From Ceratothoa steindachneri (lineage: Eukaryota; Arthropoda; Malacostraca; Isopoda; Cymothoidae), in NCBI GenBank assembly GCA_963969495.1, contig OZ018329.1, positions 66,099,243-66,163,242 of the forward strand: a stretch of 64,000 nucleotides of DNA, written 5' to 3'. This document shows, piece by piece, positions 11,024 through 21,205 of this stretch. The position numbers and the translations under genes were made by a program. Under the pieces are notes generated by a model. That model saw nothing but the letters and a program-made list of their open reading frames with translations, made no database searches and was not told the DNA's origin. Every line of letters begins with the position of its first letter. Positions within the stretch are counted from its first letter, which is position 1.

Positions 11024-12565
11024 TGTGATAGAACGTGTTGAAGCTGCGTTTAATTTCAACTCCTACCCCGTATTATTTAAAACCACGATGCTGCCCACGT
11101 GCATCTTCGATTCGAGGCTTGGAGTCTTATCTCAGCTACCGGATGCCAATGTTTAAACAAGGAGGTTATCGTCCCCCCGTTCGCCCCCATACGCCGACCT
11201 CGCCAGATCGAGTTAGGCTTATGAACAGATAAGGCATTGTTCCCCGGCCCGGCTGTGCGTTTCCTCCAAGCTTCCACTCCATTTTCCCCCACGCCAAGGA
11301 GATGTCCTGGCTATTTATATGGAAACTTTACCACTAAGATCAGATTGGAGATCCAGATTTTCGTCGCGAAACATCACCACGACCCTCTCTCCCTTTGTGC
11401 GCCAAGGGACCTCGACCTCGAGATTCACCATCACTTGTCCAGAAGGAGGACAATATTCCTTGAGTGCCAAAGGTTTGAGCCTTTCCGACGCCAAGTCCCC
11501 AAGGCTTCCCCCCCCCCTGTTGTTCAAGGAGAACAGCATTGGAACAGCCATTGTTCGTTTTGAGCCCTTCGCCAAGAAACGGTTCTCATCCCCCCCTGTT
11601 GTTCAAGGAGAACAGCATTAGAACAGCCATTGTTCGTTTTGAGCCCTTCGCCAAGAAACGGTTCTCATCCCCCCCTTTTGTTCAAGGAGAACAGCATTAG
11701 AACAGCCATTGTTCGTTTTGAGCCCTTCGCCAAGAAACGGTTCTCACCCCCCCCCCTGTTGTTCAGAGGAGAACAACATTAGAACAGCCATTGTTCTTGA
11801 GCCCGTAGACAAGAGACGGTTCTCACCCCCCCCCCTTCGTTCAGAAGAGAACAACCTAGAACAGCCATTGTTCGTTTTGAGCCCTTCGCCAAGAAACGGT
11901 TCTCACCCCCCCTGTTGTTTAAGGAGAACAACATTAGAACAGCCATTGTTCTTGAGCCCGTAGACAAGAGACGGTTCTCATCCCCCCTTTGTTCAGAAGA
12001 GAACAACCTAGAACAGCCATTGTTCTTCAAGCCTTTCGTCGAGTAACGGTTCTCCTTCCCAAGACGCCTCGTCAGGATCCTTTTATTCCCCCCCCTTTGG
12101 CTGGAGCTCGCCAGCGGACCGAATCTCCTTTGCGCCACCTTCCACTGCACCACTAGTGCCAAAGTTACGTAAGCCAAACTTCACCTTTGAGTATTGATCC
12201 CTTTTGTCAATTCTATCCTGTGCTTTAAATTGTTTATCGAACCATCCCATCTATTTAACTCTATATTTGTTTTACCTTTTTAAATCCTTTAAATCCTCGG
12301 ATTAGCCCGAGTCTCCACGACCCTTTCCATTCTGTTTATGTCAATATTTTCCGTTTTTGTGTATTGTTTATAGTTATTATTAATAAAACTCTATTTTATT
12401 AATGATAGCAATATTATTATCCTTGAGCTCAGTTCCACTTTTTAAGCATATCGAAGATACATAATTTCGGCCGCCAGACAGTAAACGCACTCTAAAGATA
12501 ATTAAGGAAGTTCCCTCAACGAATAGTGTTATATATATGGTATCGTCAGGAGTCATTCTACGACA
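11024..12565 (+). repeat. Gypsy-A 3' LTR
   Basis: Same ends as the 5' LTR, with seven instead of nine palindromic units (11,510-12,050). Outside the repeat only a few substitutions distinguish the two LTRs. TSD TGTAG follows directly. Confidence 0.95.
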
Positions 12566-12570
12566 TGTAG

Positions 12571-13041
12571 TTTTCCATATACATCAACTAGTTTTATTTG
12601 GGATCTGCTATATTTCTTTTCTATACTTTCCTTACTAGAGTAATATCCTGCAGTAAAATGAAAAGTAGATTTTTCTTTTTCAGTATAGTTCAACAGGGTC
12701 TCTTAATATGCACGATAGGGGTAATTATTTCAAATCGAATTTACAGATGTTTTATTTAAATAAATATCAACATTACTGAACAAAGTGTGAAGAATATTAT
12801 TTTCAGGAAAAACATTCTCCCCATCTAGAAGTTGACTCCCGTTAAACTTTGCAATTCTTGCTTTAATATAAACTTAACCCTTACTAGAGTCTACATGATA
12901 CTGTCCGCTACCAGATACATAATATTCGACCTGTGTGATGTCGGAAGAGATATTACTAAGCGAAGTTTGAGTTCGTGGAACAGTAAACAAATTGAGTTCT
13001 GTCTTCGAACAGATATCACTTGTCGGATGAAGAGTATTCAT
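12571..13041 (-). pseudogene. Polinton major capsid protein, N-terminal part
   Basis: Start of the capsid gene, ATG at 13,039-13,041. ELNLFTVPRTQTSLSN and VEYYVSGSGQYHVD are the family's N-terminal blocks. Downstream sequence (12,571-12,870) continues with stops and frame changes until it meets the Gypsy-A TSD. The C-terminal part is at 5,622-6,388. The native gene would have been about 1.2 kb here, somewhat shorter than usual for the family, so small deletions are likely as well. Confidence 0.75.
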
Positions 13042-13311
13042 TTTACACCTGTGATTTACAGCCGTTGATATCTTTATGAGAACATGTGAGAAAAACATCC
13101 CCACCCTCTTCATCATCTATTTTAAACTTTTTTCTATTCTTCAACTTCTTAGTCATCCATTTTCGCGTATTTATTACACCTATTTTTTCTGACTTCCTCT
13201 CATTATCCCTCTCAGATCTAACTTTCTTCTAATACGAAGGGCTCCATCTTCACAACTGATATAAAATCTTCCACATCTCCTACCTTCATATAATTTTACA
13301 AATGTATTTGC

Positions 13312-14330
13312 TCAACATTTTAGGGTGATATCACATGCCTTGATATTTGAGTTAAACGATTCTGGGTACCCTCGCCATTTTACTAAATGTAGCTTATTTT
13401 TGTCATGCCCTTTTGCTTTAACTATCCTCTTCACTACATATTTCTTACGCAACTCAAATTTGCTTTCTTCTTTATAAACCCCACCTTTAATATGTTGTTC
13501 ATTTAAATCTTCAATATAATACATGGCTAATAAATTTGAAATTTTCTATATTTTGTAGCTTTCTTCACTCCAGCCTATTTCGTACCCTTTTTAAATTTAC
13601 TGGAAACACTTGAGATTCGAACATAATCACCGATCTTATATAAAAACCTCTTTTTTCACTTTCAGCTCCCTGCTTCATTATAGCAACATCGCGTATAACT
13701 TTGAATGGTGTGTTTCGAATCATTCTATATCTAAAATTATTATAAGCCTCTGCAAAATCATATAATATGTGGATGTATTTCCAGGTGTTATTAACAGTAA
13801 AGTATCTGAAAAGTCTTTCTTTTATTGTTCTTTGTACACGCTCAACAACAGTAGCTTTGTTTAGAGAGTGAACATGATAAATGCCGATATTAAATTAGCT
13901 TAATAAACGTTTCATCTTATTTTCTTGAGACTTTCCTCCATCATCAGAGCATGTATAACCTGGAATCCATCCGGATTCTTCTATGAGATTTCTTACAACA
14001 TTTGGCACTACCTGGTTCATCTTCTGCTTCAACGAATTAACCAGAAATATCCAGAATATACGTCAATTAGAAAGAGTATATATCCTACACCATAATTAAA
14101 TCTTTCATATTTGGAAAACACAGTTAAATCTCGTTGCCAGATCTCGTTAAAGCCCTGCGCTTTTACGTATTTGGTCTGGAACTTTTTCTAACGGGTTTGT
14201 GCAATGTATAGCTATCCAAATCTGAGAGAAAAATTTCCACATCAGATCTTTTAGCAATCTTCTTTACAGATTGATATAGTCAATTTACCCCACCTAAAGA
14301 TGTTCGTAGACTCAGAGATGAGTATAACTA
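13312..14330 (-). pseudogene. Polinton integrase with C-terminal chromodomain, broken
   Basis: Retroviral-type integrase that inserts the linear element. Catalytic core landmarks are intact: first Asp in WQRDLTVF (codon 14,128-14,130) followed by LIDVYSGYFW, second Asp in CSDDGGKSQ (13,940-13,945), Glu in VVERVQRTIKERLF (13,841-13,843), then the AYNNFRYRMIRNTPF block. The C-terminus is a chromodomain (KKYVVKRIVKAKGHDKNKLH and LVKWRGYPE, 13,350-13,460), typical of Polinton integrases and thought to aid chromatin targeting. Stops (e.g. after MKRLLS) and at least two frameshifts (one near 14,040) disable it. The N-terminal zinc region is eroded. Confidence 0.85.
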
Positions 14331-14539
14331 TTCAATGAAAGGACATCTTATCTTAAAATCCAATTTTATTTTCCATCTAGATTAAAATACATAATTTCAA
14401 TTAGAATTTTCTGGATGTTCGCAACCTTATTACTTTGTATACATTCACTGATTCTATGAATCAAATGAGCTGGCTGGATTAATCGAATCGGAAAATCGGT
14501 ATTCAATACGTAACAGCTAAAAATGATCAATGTTTATTT
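14331..14539. other. Eroded Polinton interior
   Basis: AT-rich segment between integrase and the next minus-strand remnant. No readable product. Confidence 0.4.
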
Positions 14540-14728
14540 TTAATCCAAGCTTATATTTCTAAAATTAATATCAGAAGTTTTTTTAATATGATCCAATATT
14601 TGAATAAACATATTTGTTAAAGATTTATGCTTTGATGAAATATTATTTCTATCTTGGGTAAACTTAAACTTTCTTCTTGCAATTCTTGGTGACGCAAGCT
14701 GGTGACACTCCACCCTCTGGACTTTCAT
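14540..14728 (-). pseudogene. Small unassigned Polinton ORF remnant
   Basis: A 62-codon frame (starts MKVQRVECHQLAS), basic and without a motif I recognise. Co-directional with the capsid-integrase-ATPase block. It may be the tail of the next protein (14,765-15,380) displaced by a frameshift. Confidence 0.3.
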
Positions 14729-14764
14729 GGTGAGCCTGTTGATAAATAGATATTCTATTAGATT

Positions 14765-15380
14765 TTATTTATACATAATGGTGACGTAGTCGTGAAGATC
14801 CCTGAGGACAAATTCTTTCACAAGTTCGATACTGCTCTCCCTCTTGTTGAGAAAACAGTAGAACTCATCAAACGAGATATTTTTTATATAGGCAACTTCG
14901 GTGATGGTAGGTTGAAGTTTTCGCCATTCACTAAGTCCATTGTTGAATGTAAAATAACAGAAATCAACCACATTCTGCAAGCATTCATCTGACGAAAACT
15001 TTGATGAAACTTGTCTTCAAGTTTTTAAATTGGGTAGGAATGAACTCTTCATCCATTTTCCAGTAAATGCCAAAATAGATACTTGGAAATAGACTGTGAA
15101 GGTTGGCCTCCACTACACACTTAAACTGCTTTACACCGTAGACATTCACCAAACGAGCAACATAGAGGAAATTTTCCTGTTTTAATCTGTGTATTGCGGC
15201 AAACACAAGCCAAAACTCATCCTCACTAAGGAATAGTTTATTTTTATAGCGGGTTCTTCCGTAGGTATTTTCAAATATCACTCTAACATAACCGAATTTT
15301 GCTCTAGTAATCTTAAAAAGGCTGAATATATTAATTTTATATTCTTGTTGTATAATTTGCTTCACCTGGAATCGAAACAT
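14765..15380 (-). pseudogene. Unassigned Polinton protein, frameshifted
   Basis: Two consecutive minus-strand frames (15,380-14,985 and 14,980-14,765) that look like one protein of about 205 residues split by a stop/frameshift near 14,983. The first part (FRFQVKQIIQQEYKIN ... KLFLSEDEFWLVFAAIHRLK) has balanced, globular composition rich in aromatics. I recognise no domain and see no membrane segment or zinc motif. Its position between integrase and ATPase suggests a virion-related or minor structural protein, but that is inference. Confidence 0.5.
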
Positions 15381-15542
15381 AGCTTCTTACGCGTGAGTAT
15401 TCGTGTGAATTTAGACAGACAGTGAGACAAAAGCCATTATGATAGGGTTTCTCTGACGTGGTTTGAATTTTCAGGTTAATTCTCGTATTAACATAACAGT
15501 GGAGTTTACACTTAGCCTTTTACAGTTATTTGATTGGACAGT

Positions 15543-16428
15543 CTAGTTGCCATTTTCATCAGTGAAATTGATTAATAATTCAAGCAGTTCCCTATTTTGG
15601 GTTGTTGGCGTAAATGAAAAGTATGAGGTTAAAGTGGAAGAAGTTAATGCGTGAGTAATATTTTCTAATTCTTTCCGGCGTTGCGAATTTTTTATAATAG
15701 ATTTCAGGAAATTAGAAGATATTAACTTTGCTCTTACTTCTTCCCAGAAGTGGGGTGGCGGTCTTTTCCACGTTCTAGTTAAATCATTAAGGAGGTCGAT
15801 AATGATAGATTGTGGCAGTCTTTTACCGTCGATTGTAATCACCCCATTATTATCCAACGTGAATCCTTCTTTATTTTCTAATGTCTGATAAATTAATCTA
15901 CTCCTTTCACAAACACTGGGATCTAGTGTTCCTAGTACTTCATCTGCATATTCGTTGATTTGATCCTTATAATTTTGGTTGACATTACGGGAGGTGAGTT
16001 TACAAGCTTATCATACTGTTTTAAATAACGTTCCAACGTGTTCTGCTAAAGTATTATACGTTTATATGGTGGTATGTAAAAATTATTGAGTATAGTAGTC
16101 AATTCTCTCTCCAAAGCTAAAAGTTTTTCTTGAGATGATATTAAGTTTGAGGGAAGCTCTCTCTCTTTTTCAGGATAAACAATATTTTTTCATCTTACAA
16201 GGTTGGAGAGAAGAGATGTTAGAACATAGAATAAGATTGATAGAAATGATCCTCCACGCTGATTTATTATTTTTTCTTCAGACGTATTTGACCTGGCTTC
16301 CGAGCTAACATACGTATCAACCGTTTGAATCGTGATATATTTTGTTTATGTGATACTGTTATCGGAACATTACCTTTTATTAGATTAGGACACATTTCAC
16401 ATACAGATTTAATAAAATCACTATCCAT
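15543..16428 (-). pseudogene. Conserved unassigned Polinton protein, frameshifted
   Basis: One gene of about 290 codons. It starts MDSDFIKSVCEMCPNLIKGN (ATG 16,426-16,428), overlapping the ATPase tail. It continues through LPSNLISSQEKLLALERELT and NTLERYLKQYDKL, shifts frame near 15,990, then runs open through DEVLGTLDPSVCERS, GVITIDGKRLPQSIIIDLL and WKRPPPHFWEEVRAKL to a stop at 15,543. Composition is helical, coiled-coil-like in the middle, with a compact C-terminal 'glycine turn plus W/P' block. I recall similar proteins in other Mavericks, but I cannot name a function. A minor capsid or virion role is a guess. Confidence 0.55.
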
Positions 16429-16473
16429 GCTTCCTATGATTGATACGCGTATCTTTTCATTTTATGGTTCATT

Positions 16474-17010
16474 CTAAAAGATACGAGTATATGGTTTCGA
16501 CTTCGTTTGGAAATATACTCGTCCGTAAGGTAAATCGTACAGTGTTTTGAGACTGCTTCTTTCTATAGCTTCATGAAGCTCTTACGTTTACCAGGCATTA
16601 TTTGTCCAGCAAATATATTTATCCGGGAGATATCTCTCATCTGGTTAAATAAAACTAGATTGTGAAAATTTAAGGTTATATCGCTCATATAAGAATCTTT
16701 ATAAAATAGATTTTGAGCCACTAGGAATATGGAGATATTCTTATGGTGGGAGGTAACTGTAAATATCACTGATATATTTGCATCTATCTTCTGCATTAAT
16801 TCATCTGAAATAAATAGTGTATGATTTTTTTCCATCTAGAAATTAAGCATCACTTTGTTTATAAATTCTTCATAATCTTTCTGCCATACAGTATAACACC
16901 AGATGATTCTATCAACACGTTGAGTGAACATCTCTTTTTCTATTCCGGTGTATACGATATAAGAACTAGATTTGTCCTTTAGACGTCGGCCTAATGATCA
17001 ATAAAATACC
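16474..17010 (-). pseudogene. Polinton packaging ATPase (FtsK/HerA-type), broken
   Basis: The DNA-packaging ATPase. Blocks in order: a worn Walker-A-like RPTSKGQ (near 17,000), FTQRVDRIIWCYTVWQKDY, a Walker-B-like strand TLFISDELM (the usual paired acidic residues are changed), the sensor region IFLVAQNLFYK, then LNFHNLVLFNQMRDISRINI. After a frameshift near 16,570 the tail reads LYDLPYGRVYFQTKSKPYTR to a stop at 16,474-16,476. The order and the conserved 'VAQNLFY ... LF.Q.RD' block are diagnostic of the Polinton and giant-virus-type ATPase. A stop at about 16,838 and mutated Walker motifs make it non-functional. Confidence 0.8.
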
Positions 17011-17649
17011 TGGGGATATAAATTTAGATTTTTTCACACTTATTTCACTCGAACTTTTGTATAATTAATGATACAGCTTCTTTCAGATAACTATATACAA
17101 AAGCCTCTCTCTAAAAAAATTAAGTTTTCATACCTCCTTCAATCATGCTTTTCTTTTGGATAATGAATAAGCCAACATTTCTCAGATAACTATATACAAA
17201 ATCTTTTCTTTCTTTTATAAATCATCAGAAACTATGTTTACTTCCCTTGAAAAAAAGTGAAAGTTCCACCAAAAGGATCCAGCCCACTCCTCTTTATCCA
17301 ACCTCTCATCGAGCGAAGGTGTCGTCGGTGTGGATTCCGAGTACGTATTTGTCATTTATGCTTTCCTTCTGTATAATGAATACATAAATTTTTTCCAGAT
17401 AAATATGTACATTATTTTTCCCGCCTCTTTAGATTATCAAAAGAACAACAAAGAGAAAATCGTTCTTGTGCAAAAAATACGCCATTAAGAGAAAAAAGAT
17501 ATGGAAATCTGATTATTATAAATCATGTAATCGTCGTGAATCCAAAAGAAGCTGGTCTTGGTAGGGTAGTGCGTGAGCTTTCACGACGTATATTAAATCT
17601 CCAATAGATTCTAAAACGTGATTATCGTGTAAATATAAGTTTTCAAATT
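17011..17649. promoter_or_regulatory. Divergent intergenic region of the Polinton with direct repeats
   Basis: About 640 bp of AT-rich DNA between the minus-strand ATPase cluster and plus-strand PolB. It contains three copies of AGATAAcTATaTACAaAA-like text (17,086-17,102; 17,185-17,201; 17,397-17,412). The last two lie in longer ~210-bp-spaced repeats beginning TGCTTTyCTTyTGkATAATG. This would be the divergent promoter region; that role is inferred from gene orientation only. Confidence 0.4.
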
Positions 17650-20405
17650 GTGGATGTATCCGTGGATACAATCTATTTACACACTCCACTCGTTCAACTA
17701 CGTAAGTCGACACTATTCGGTCATATCATGAAACGATTCGAGACAGCATTCCAATCTGCGGACACAATCGAGTTTAGTACCTGCAATGTTACAGTTTGTA
17801 TTTACAGGATTCATGCTGGGCATGCTGTAATACCCTCCAATGTCTGATTTGATCGACATAATATATATAGAGTCCATCTAAATTCTACAGGCTGCGTATT
17901 TGTTTCCTTAGTCCTCGCGAAAAAAATGAAGGAGAATGTTCGCGAAAAAACTTTTGGCTTCCAACAATAATAAAAGAGTCTCAGGAGTTGGTAAGAAAAT
18001 GTAATCTTGTGTACGAAGAGTCTGTCACTGTAGATGAATTCTCCTTGATAGAACAAGAGCATAGATGCAGGATTCTCAAATTTATAACTACAGGCGATTA
18101 ACGTAAATCGAAATTACCCAATCGACCAATTTATCCTGAAAAAAACAGCCCCACTCCTATTCATTGGTCTTGAAGGTAAAGATTACTATCCAATTCGAAA
18201 CATTAGTGATACATATGTTAAAAATACGAAACTTCCTTTTAATCACGGGATGTGTTTTTCTTGCTATACGTCCCATGACAACGTAACGGTCCATCTAAAA
18301 GATTGTGAAGGGGTGTACAGTCAGTGTCTTGGGCATTGTGATGGAGAAAGAATTCGAGGGATTTTATGTAATAAGTGTAATCGAACATTCTAAATCCAAT
18401 CATGTTTTGATACGCCCCAAATCTTTTATAATTGTGTGAAGATTAGCATGTATCTTAGTTGTAACCATATAATCATGCAGGGTGCAAACGGTATGAGACG
18501 ACACGAGTGTGAGAAGTTGTTCTGTTTTAAAAGTTACACATACAATAAAGGGGATGGAGCAGAGTATACGTGCTGGATGAAGAGATCGAGAAGTCGATGG
18601 TCAAGAAATGGAATGCCGTATATTATGATATTGAAACCTATAAAGAAGTGAGATCATTTATACTTTTTCCTTATATATTGGTTATGCAAATAATCTGTGA
18701 ACTCTGTTTTGATCATGAGAATGAAACATAAGACACATGTAAGAACTGTGGTCCAAGAACAGAGATTTTTTAAAGAAATGGTGAAAAATCCCCTTCTAAA
18801 CCCTTTGTATAAGAGTTAATACGAATAAGAGGATCGAGATAAAATGTGTAAATGTATGTGATGACACATAACAATACCAAATTCAATGGCCAATTCATCT
18901 ATGACGAACTGCTTAAATATTTTAATCCTAATCTCTTTACTTTGCATCCAATAAAGCGGAGACGAAAGAGTTTTAAGAAAGAGCTCGTTCAGGACCTAAA
19001 TTTTAAGAACACACTCCTATTCATGCCTTATTCGCTAAAAAAATGCCCAAAATAATGGAAATCCCCGAAATAGAAAAAGGTTATTTTCCTTACAATTTTC
19101 TTTCCGAGGAAACTTTGAATTATACTGGACCGGTTCCTGAAAAAAGTTATTTTAACTATATGAAAAAAATGAACAGCGAGGAAAAGTTACACTCTGACAG
19201 TAATTTTTATTCGAATTTCCAGAAAGAAGTATATAATATTTGTACAGAATGTATTAAGTAATGCACTCAAGGTGTTTCCATCCTTTGCCTGTGTTTTGAG
19301 AAGTTTAGTTGTTCGTTCATCAGAAGATTTAGCATTGATCCTATGCAGTCTTGCATCACAATAGCCTCATTGTGTTACAAGGTTTATAAAGATGTCTTCT
19401 TACAAGAATTTTCTATTGCAGTCATTGAAAGGAAGAAATAAAACCCTTTTTCTTATAAGGCTATACGTTGGCTTATGTTTGAAAGAACATGGTAGAGGAA
19501 TGCCGATTTCCCATGGAAGAAACGGTGATGAGCGAAGCCTTTCTGTTGGTGGAAGAGAATTTTCCCTGACTGGTTTTCACCATCAAAAGGAGGAACTGCG
19601 TTTCTCTTTCATGGATATTATTAGCATGGGTGCCAGAAAGAAATCTGTAATCTAAAACAGGATGTTTTCCTTGGTGAACGTGGGGTGTTGGATCGATATT
19701 ATCAGACAGTAGAGAGGGATCGAATTCTTAGTAGTAAATACAAGGTTATCATTCTCTGAGAGTGTGAATTTGAAACCGTAATGTCATTTATAAATGTTAA
19801 GACATTATACAGCTAATTTAAAGTCAATAATTTCTAAAGTTAAAGTTGATAATACTACTATAATAATAAATGTAGAAGTTGACTCTCGCGTAAAAAATCT
19901 TCCAATTGAAGCATTCACAACTCCCTATGCTCGAATAAAGATTTACAGCCCTTTAGACTCGTTGATTGAAAGGTTGTTTTACTGTGAGACAGGCATTGCC
20001 ATCTTAATTGATAGGAACGATGATCCACAACCTCAACTCGGAGAATTCCTAGATGATCTTACCGATGAGATCAAGGATATGTACGGTGCTGATGCGTATG
20101 AAGATTTATTCTACTCTACGGGTACCAACTCCTATTCGGCACGCATCCAAACGGCGAGTGGGGTGAAGTATATACTTCGTTCTACAGGATTGACCATTAA
20201 CACTCACATGAAGGATATAATAACCTACGATACTATTAAACGCATAGTTGGAGCCGATGATGATAGAGAGAAGGATGTTAGCCATATCCTTGTATCATTT
20301 ATGGGTTTCAGAGCCGGGGAACATGGTGGAGTGAAAAAGGTGAGAGGGGAAAAGGTTTTGAGAAAGCCTTTTCTGAAACGTGTTGAGCTCCCAGGGAGTT
20401 ACTGA
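17650..20405 (+). pseudogene. Polinton family-B DNA polymerase (PolB), broken
   Basis: Protein-primed-type replicative polymerase, about 2.75 kb instead of about 3.5 kb, with many stops. N-terminus: RFETAFQSADTIEFSTCN and LNSTGCVFVSLVLAKKM. A Cys-rich segment follows (CFSCYTSHD ... LCNKCN, 18,250-18,390). Exonuclease: motif I YYDIETY (18,621-18,641), motif II HNNTKFNGQFIYDELL (18,866-18,913), where the usual Asp is Asn, and motif III-like LVQDLNFKNTLLFMP, then GYFPYNFLSEETLNYTGP. The C-terminal palm segment TTPYARIKIYS is followed by YCETGIAILID in place of the catalytic YxDTD (19,979-20,010). Palm motifs A and B are missing, a deletion between about 19,780 and 19,800. The final open block (19,794-20,405) is the best preserved. 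Confidence 0.85.
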
Positions 20406-20575
20406 ACCATACGTTTTAAGTTCAAAGGGATCTTGCAATAAATTTAAAAAAAGGTCCATTGTATACCTGCCAGCTATTATTAGCTCTTTATTTATGTGCA
20501 TATATATTTTTTCAATTATTAATAATATACTCTGATTTATATGAATACAATAAAGATGAAATAATACGCGTTATG

Positions 20576-20791
20576 CTACCAATGTTTTATTATGTCTAAA
20601 AAATCACTCATCACATTCTTTTGACCTTGTGAGAAGGGAAATTCTTTCATCCTTGCCTCTTCAATCTTGGTTTTCATCGTATCGGTGAGCTGATGAGAAT
20701 ACGATGAGAGAAATCGAAATAACAAGGGTTTTGTGATAAATATAGCGATGTTAAATTCTTTCTCCCCATCATTCACAATGTTAGAATGCAA
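20576..20791 (-). pseudogene. Unassigned Polinton ORF remnant
   Basis: A 71-codon minus-strand frame convergent with PolB (SQGQKNVMSDFLDIIKHW end). Some Polintons carry an extra ORF here, but I recognise no domain. Confidence 0.3.
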
Positions 20792-20880
20792 TATACAGAA
20801 AAATCTATCTACCCATGTATTGTGACGATCGAATAGACTTCTTACAAAGAAAAGCTAATAATTCCAAACGCTTTCAAGTA

Positions 20881-20896
20881 TGTGTGTGTGTGTGTA
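20881..20896. repeat. Short (TG)n microsatellite
   Basis: TGTGTGTGTGTGTGTATG next to the right TIR zone of the Polinton. Confidence 0.8.
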
Positions 20897-20959
20897 TGCA
20901 GACTCTGAATCCTTAGAAAAATCTTACTAGCACTATTATTATTATTGTTAGGGGGTTAA

Positions 20960-21205
20960 GTTGAGGCTAGGGGGTTAGGAGCCTTGAGTGCAAGTCAATG
21001 TTCGTGTGTACGTATCTGGATACGCTCATAGGAGGCCGGGGTGGGATGGAGTTTGGTTTTGGGGGTGGGGCGGTAGGGTATGGGAGTTAGGGTGGGGTAA
21101 GGAGACTTGAGTGTTAGTCCATGTGCGTGTGTACATATCTGGTTACGCTCATAGAAGGCCAAGTTTGTGTGCACTCGACCCTACACCTACAATACTACTG
21201 GCGTT
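20960..21205 (-). repeat. Polinton right TIR with internal duplication and TSD
   Basis: Inverted copy of the left end, closest at 21,058-21,199, with TSD GGCGTT at 21,200-21,205. A second partial copy of the inner TIR (CTTGAGTGCAAGTCAATG ... GGATACGCTCATAG, 20,985-21,035) lies about 120 bp further in, so the right end carries a tandem duplication not seen at the left end. Confidence 0.8.

Larger units (their letters stand above)
6394..12565 (+). mobile_element. Gypsy-A: LTR retrotransposon inserted in the Polinton
   Basis: Complete LTR-to-LTR insertion with 5-bp TSD TGTAG (6,389-6,393 and 12,566-12,570), LTRs of 1,697 and 1,542 bp starting TGTGATAG and ending CTACGACA, and a tRNA-type PBS and PPT. 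The LTRs look nearly identical apart from repeat copy number, so the insertion is young relative to its host Polinton. The interior (2.9 kb) retains Gag coiled coil, zinc knuckle, protease, pre-RT linker, RT thumb and RNase H. It lacks the Gag core, the RT fingers/palm and the integrase. It was probably mobilised in trans, or deleted after insertion. Confidence 0.95.
3977..21199. mobile_element. Decayed Polinton/Maverick element
   Basis: A large self-synthesising DNA transposon of virus-like organisation. It starts AGTAGTAGTATTG and ends with the inverse CAATACTACT. The 6-bp flanks are GACGTT (3,971-3,976) and GGCGTT (21,200-21,205), a 5/6 match to the 6-bp duplication expected of Polintons. 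Inside are remnants of the characteristic set: cysteine protease, double-jelly-roll major capsid protein, retroviral-type integrase with chromodomain, packaging ATPase and family-B DNA polymerase. The span is about 17.2 kb, of which 6.2 kb is an inserted LTR element, leaving about 11 kb of Polinton; that is short for the family and reflects internal deletions, e.g. in the polymerase. Every gene has stops or frameshifts, so the copy is dead. Confidence 0.9.

Noticed and set aside
17516..18062. Minus-strand frames within the PolB start
   Set aside because: PolB text is on the plus strand here; these are antisense.
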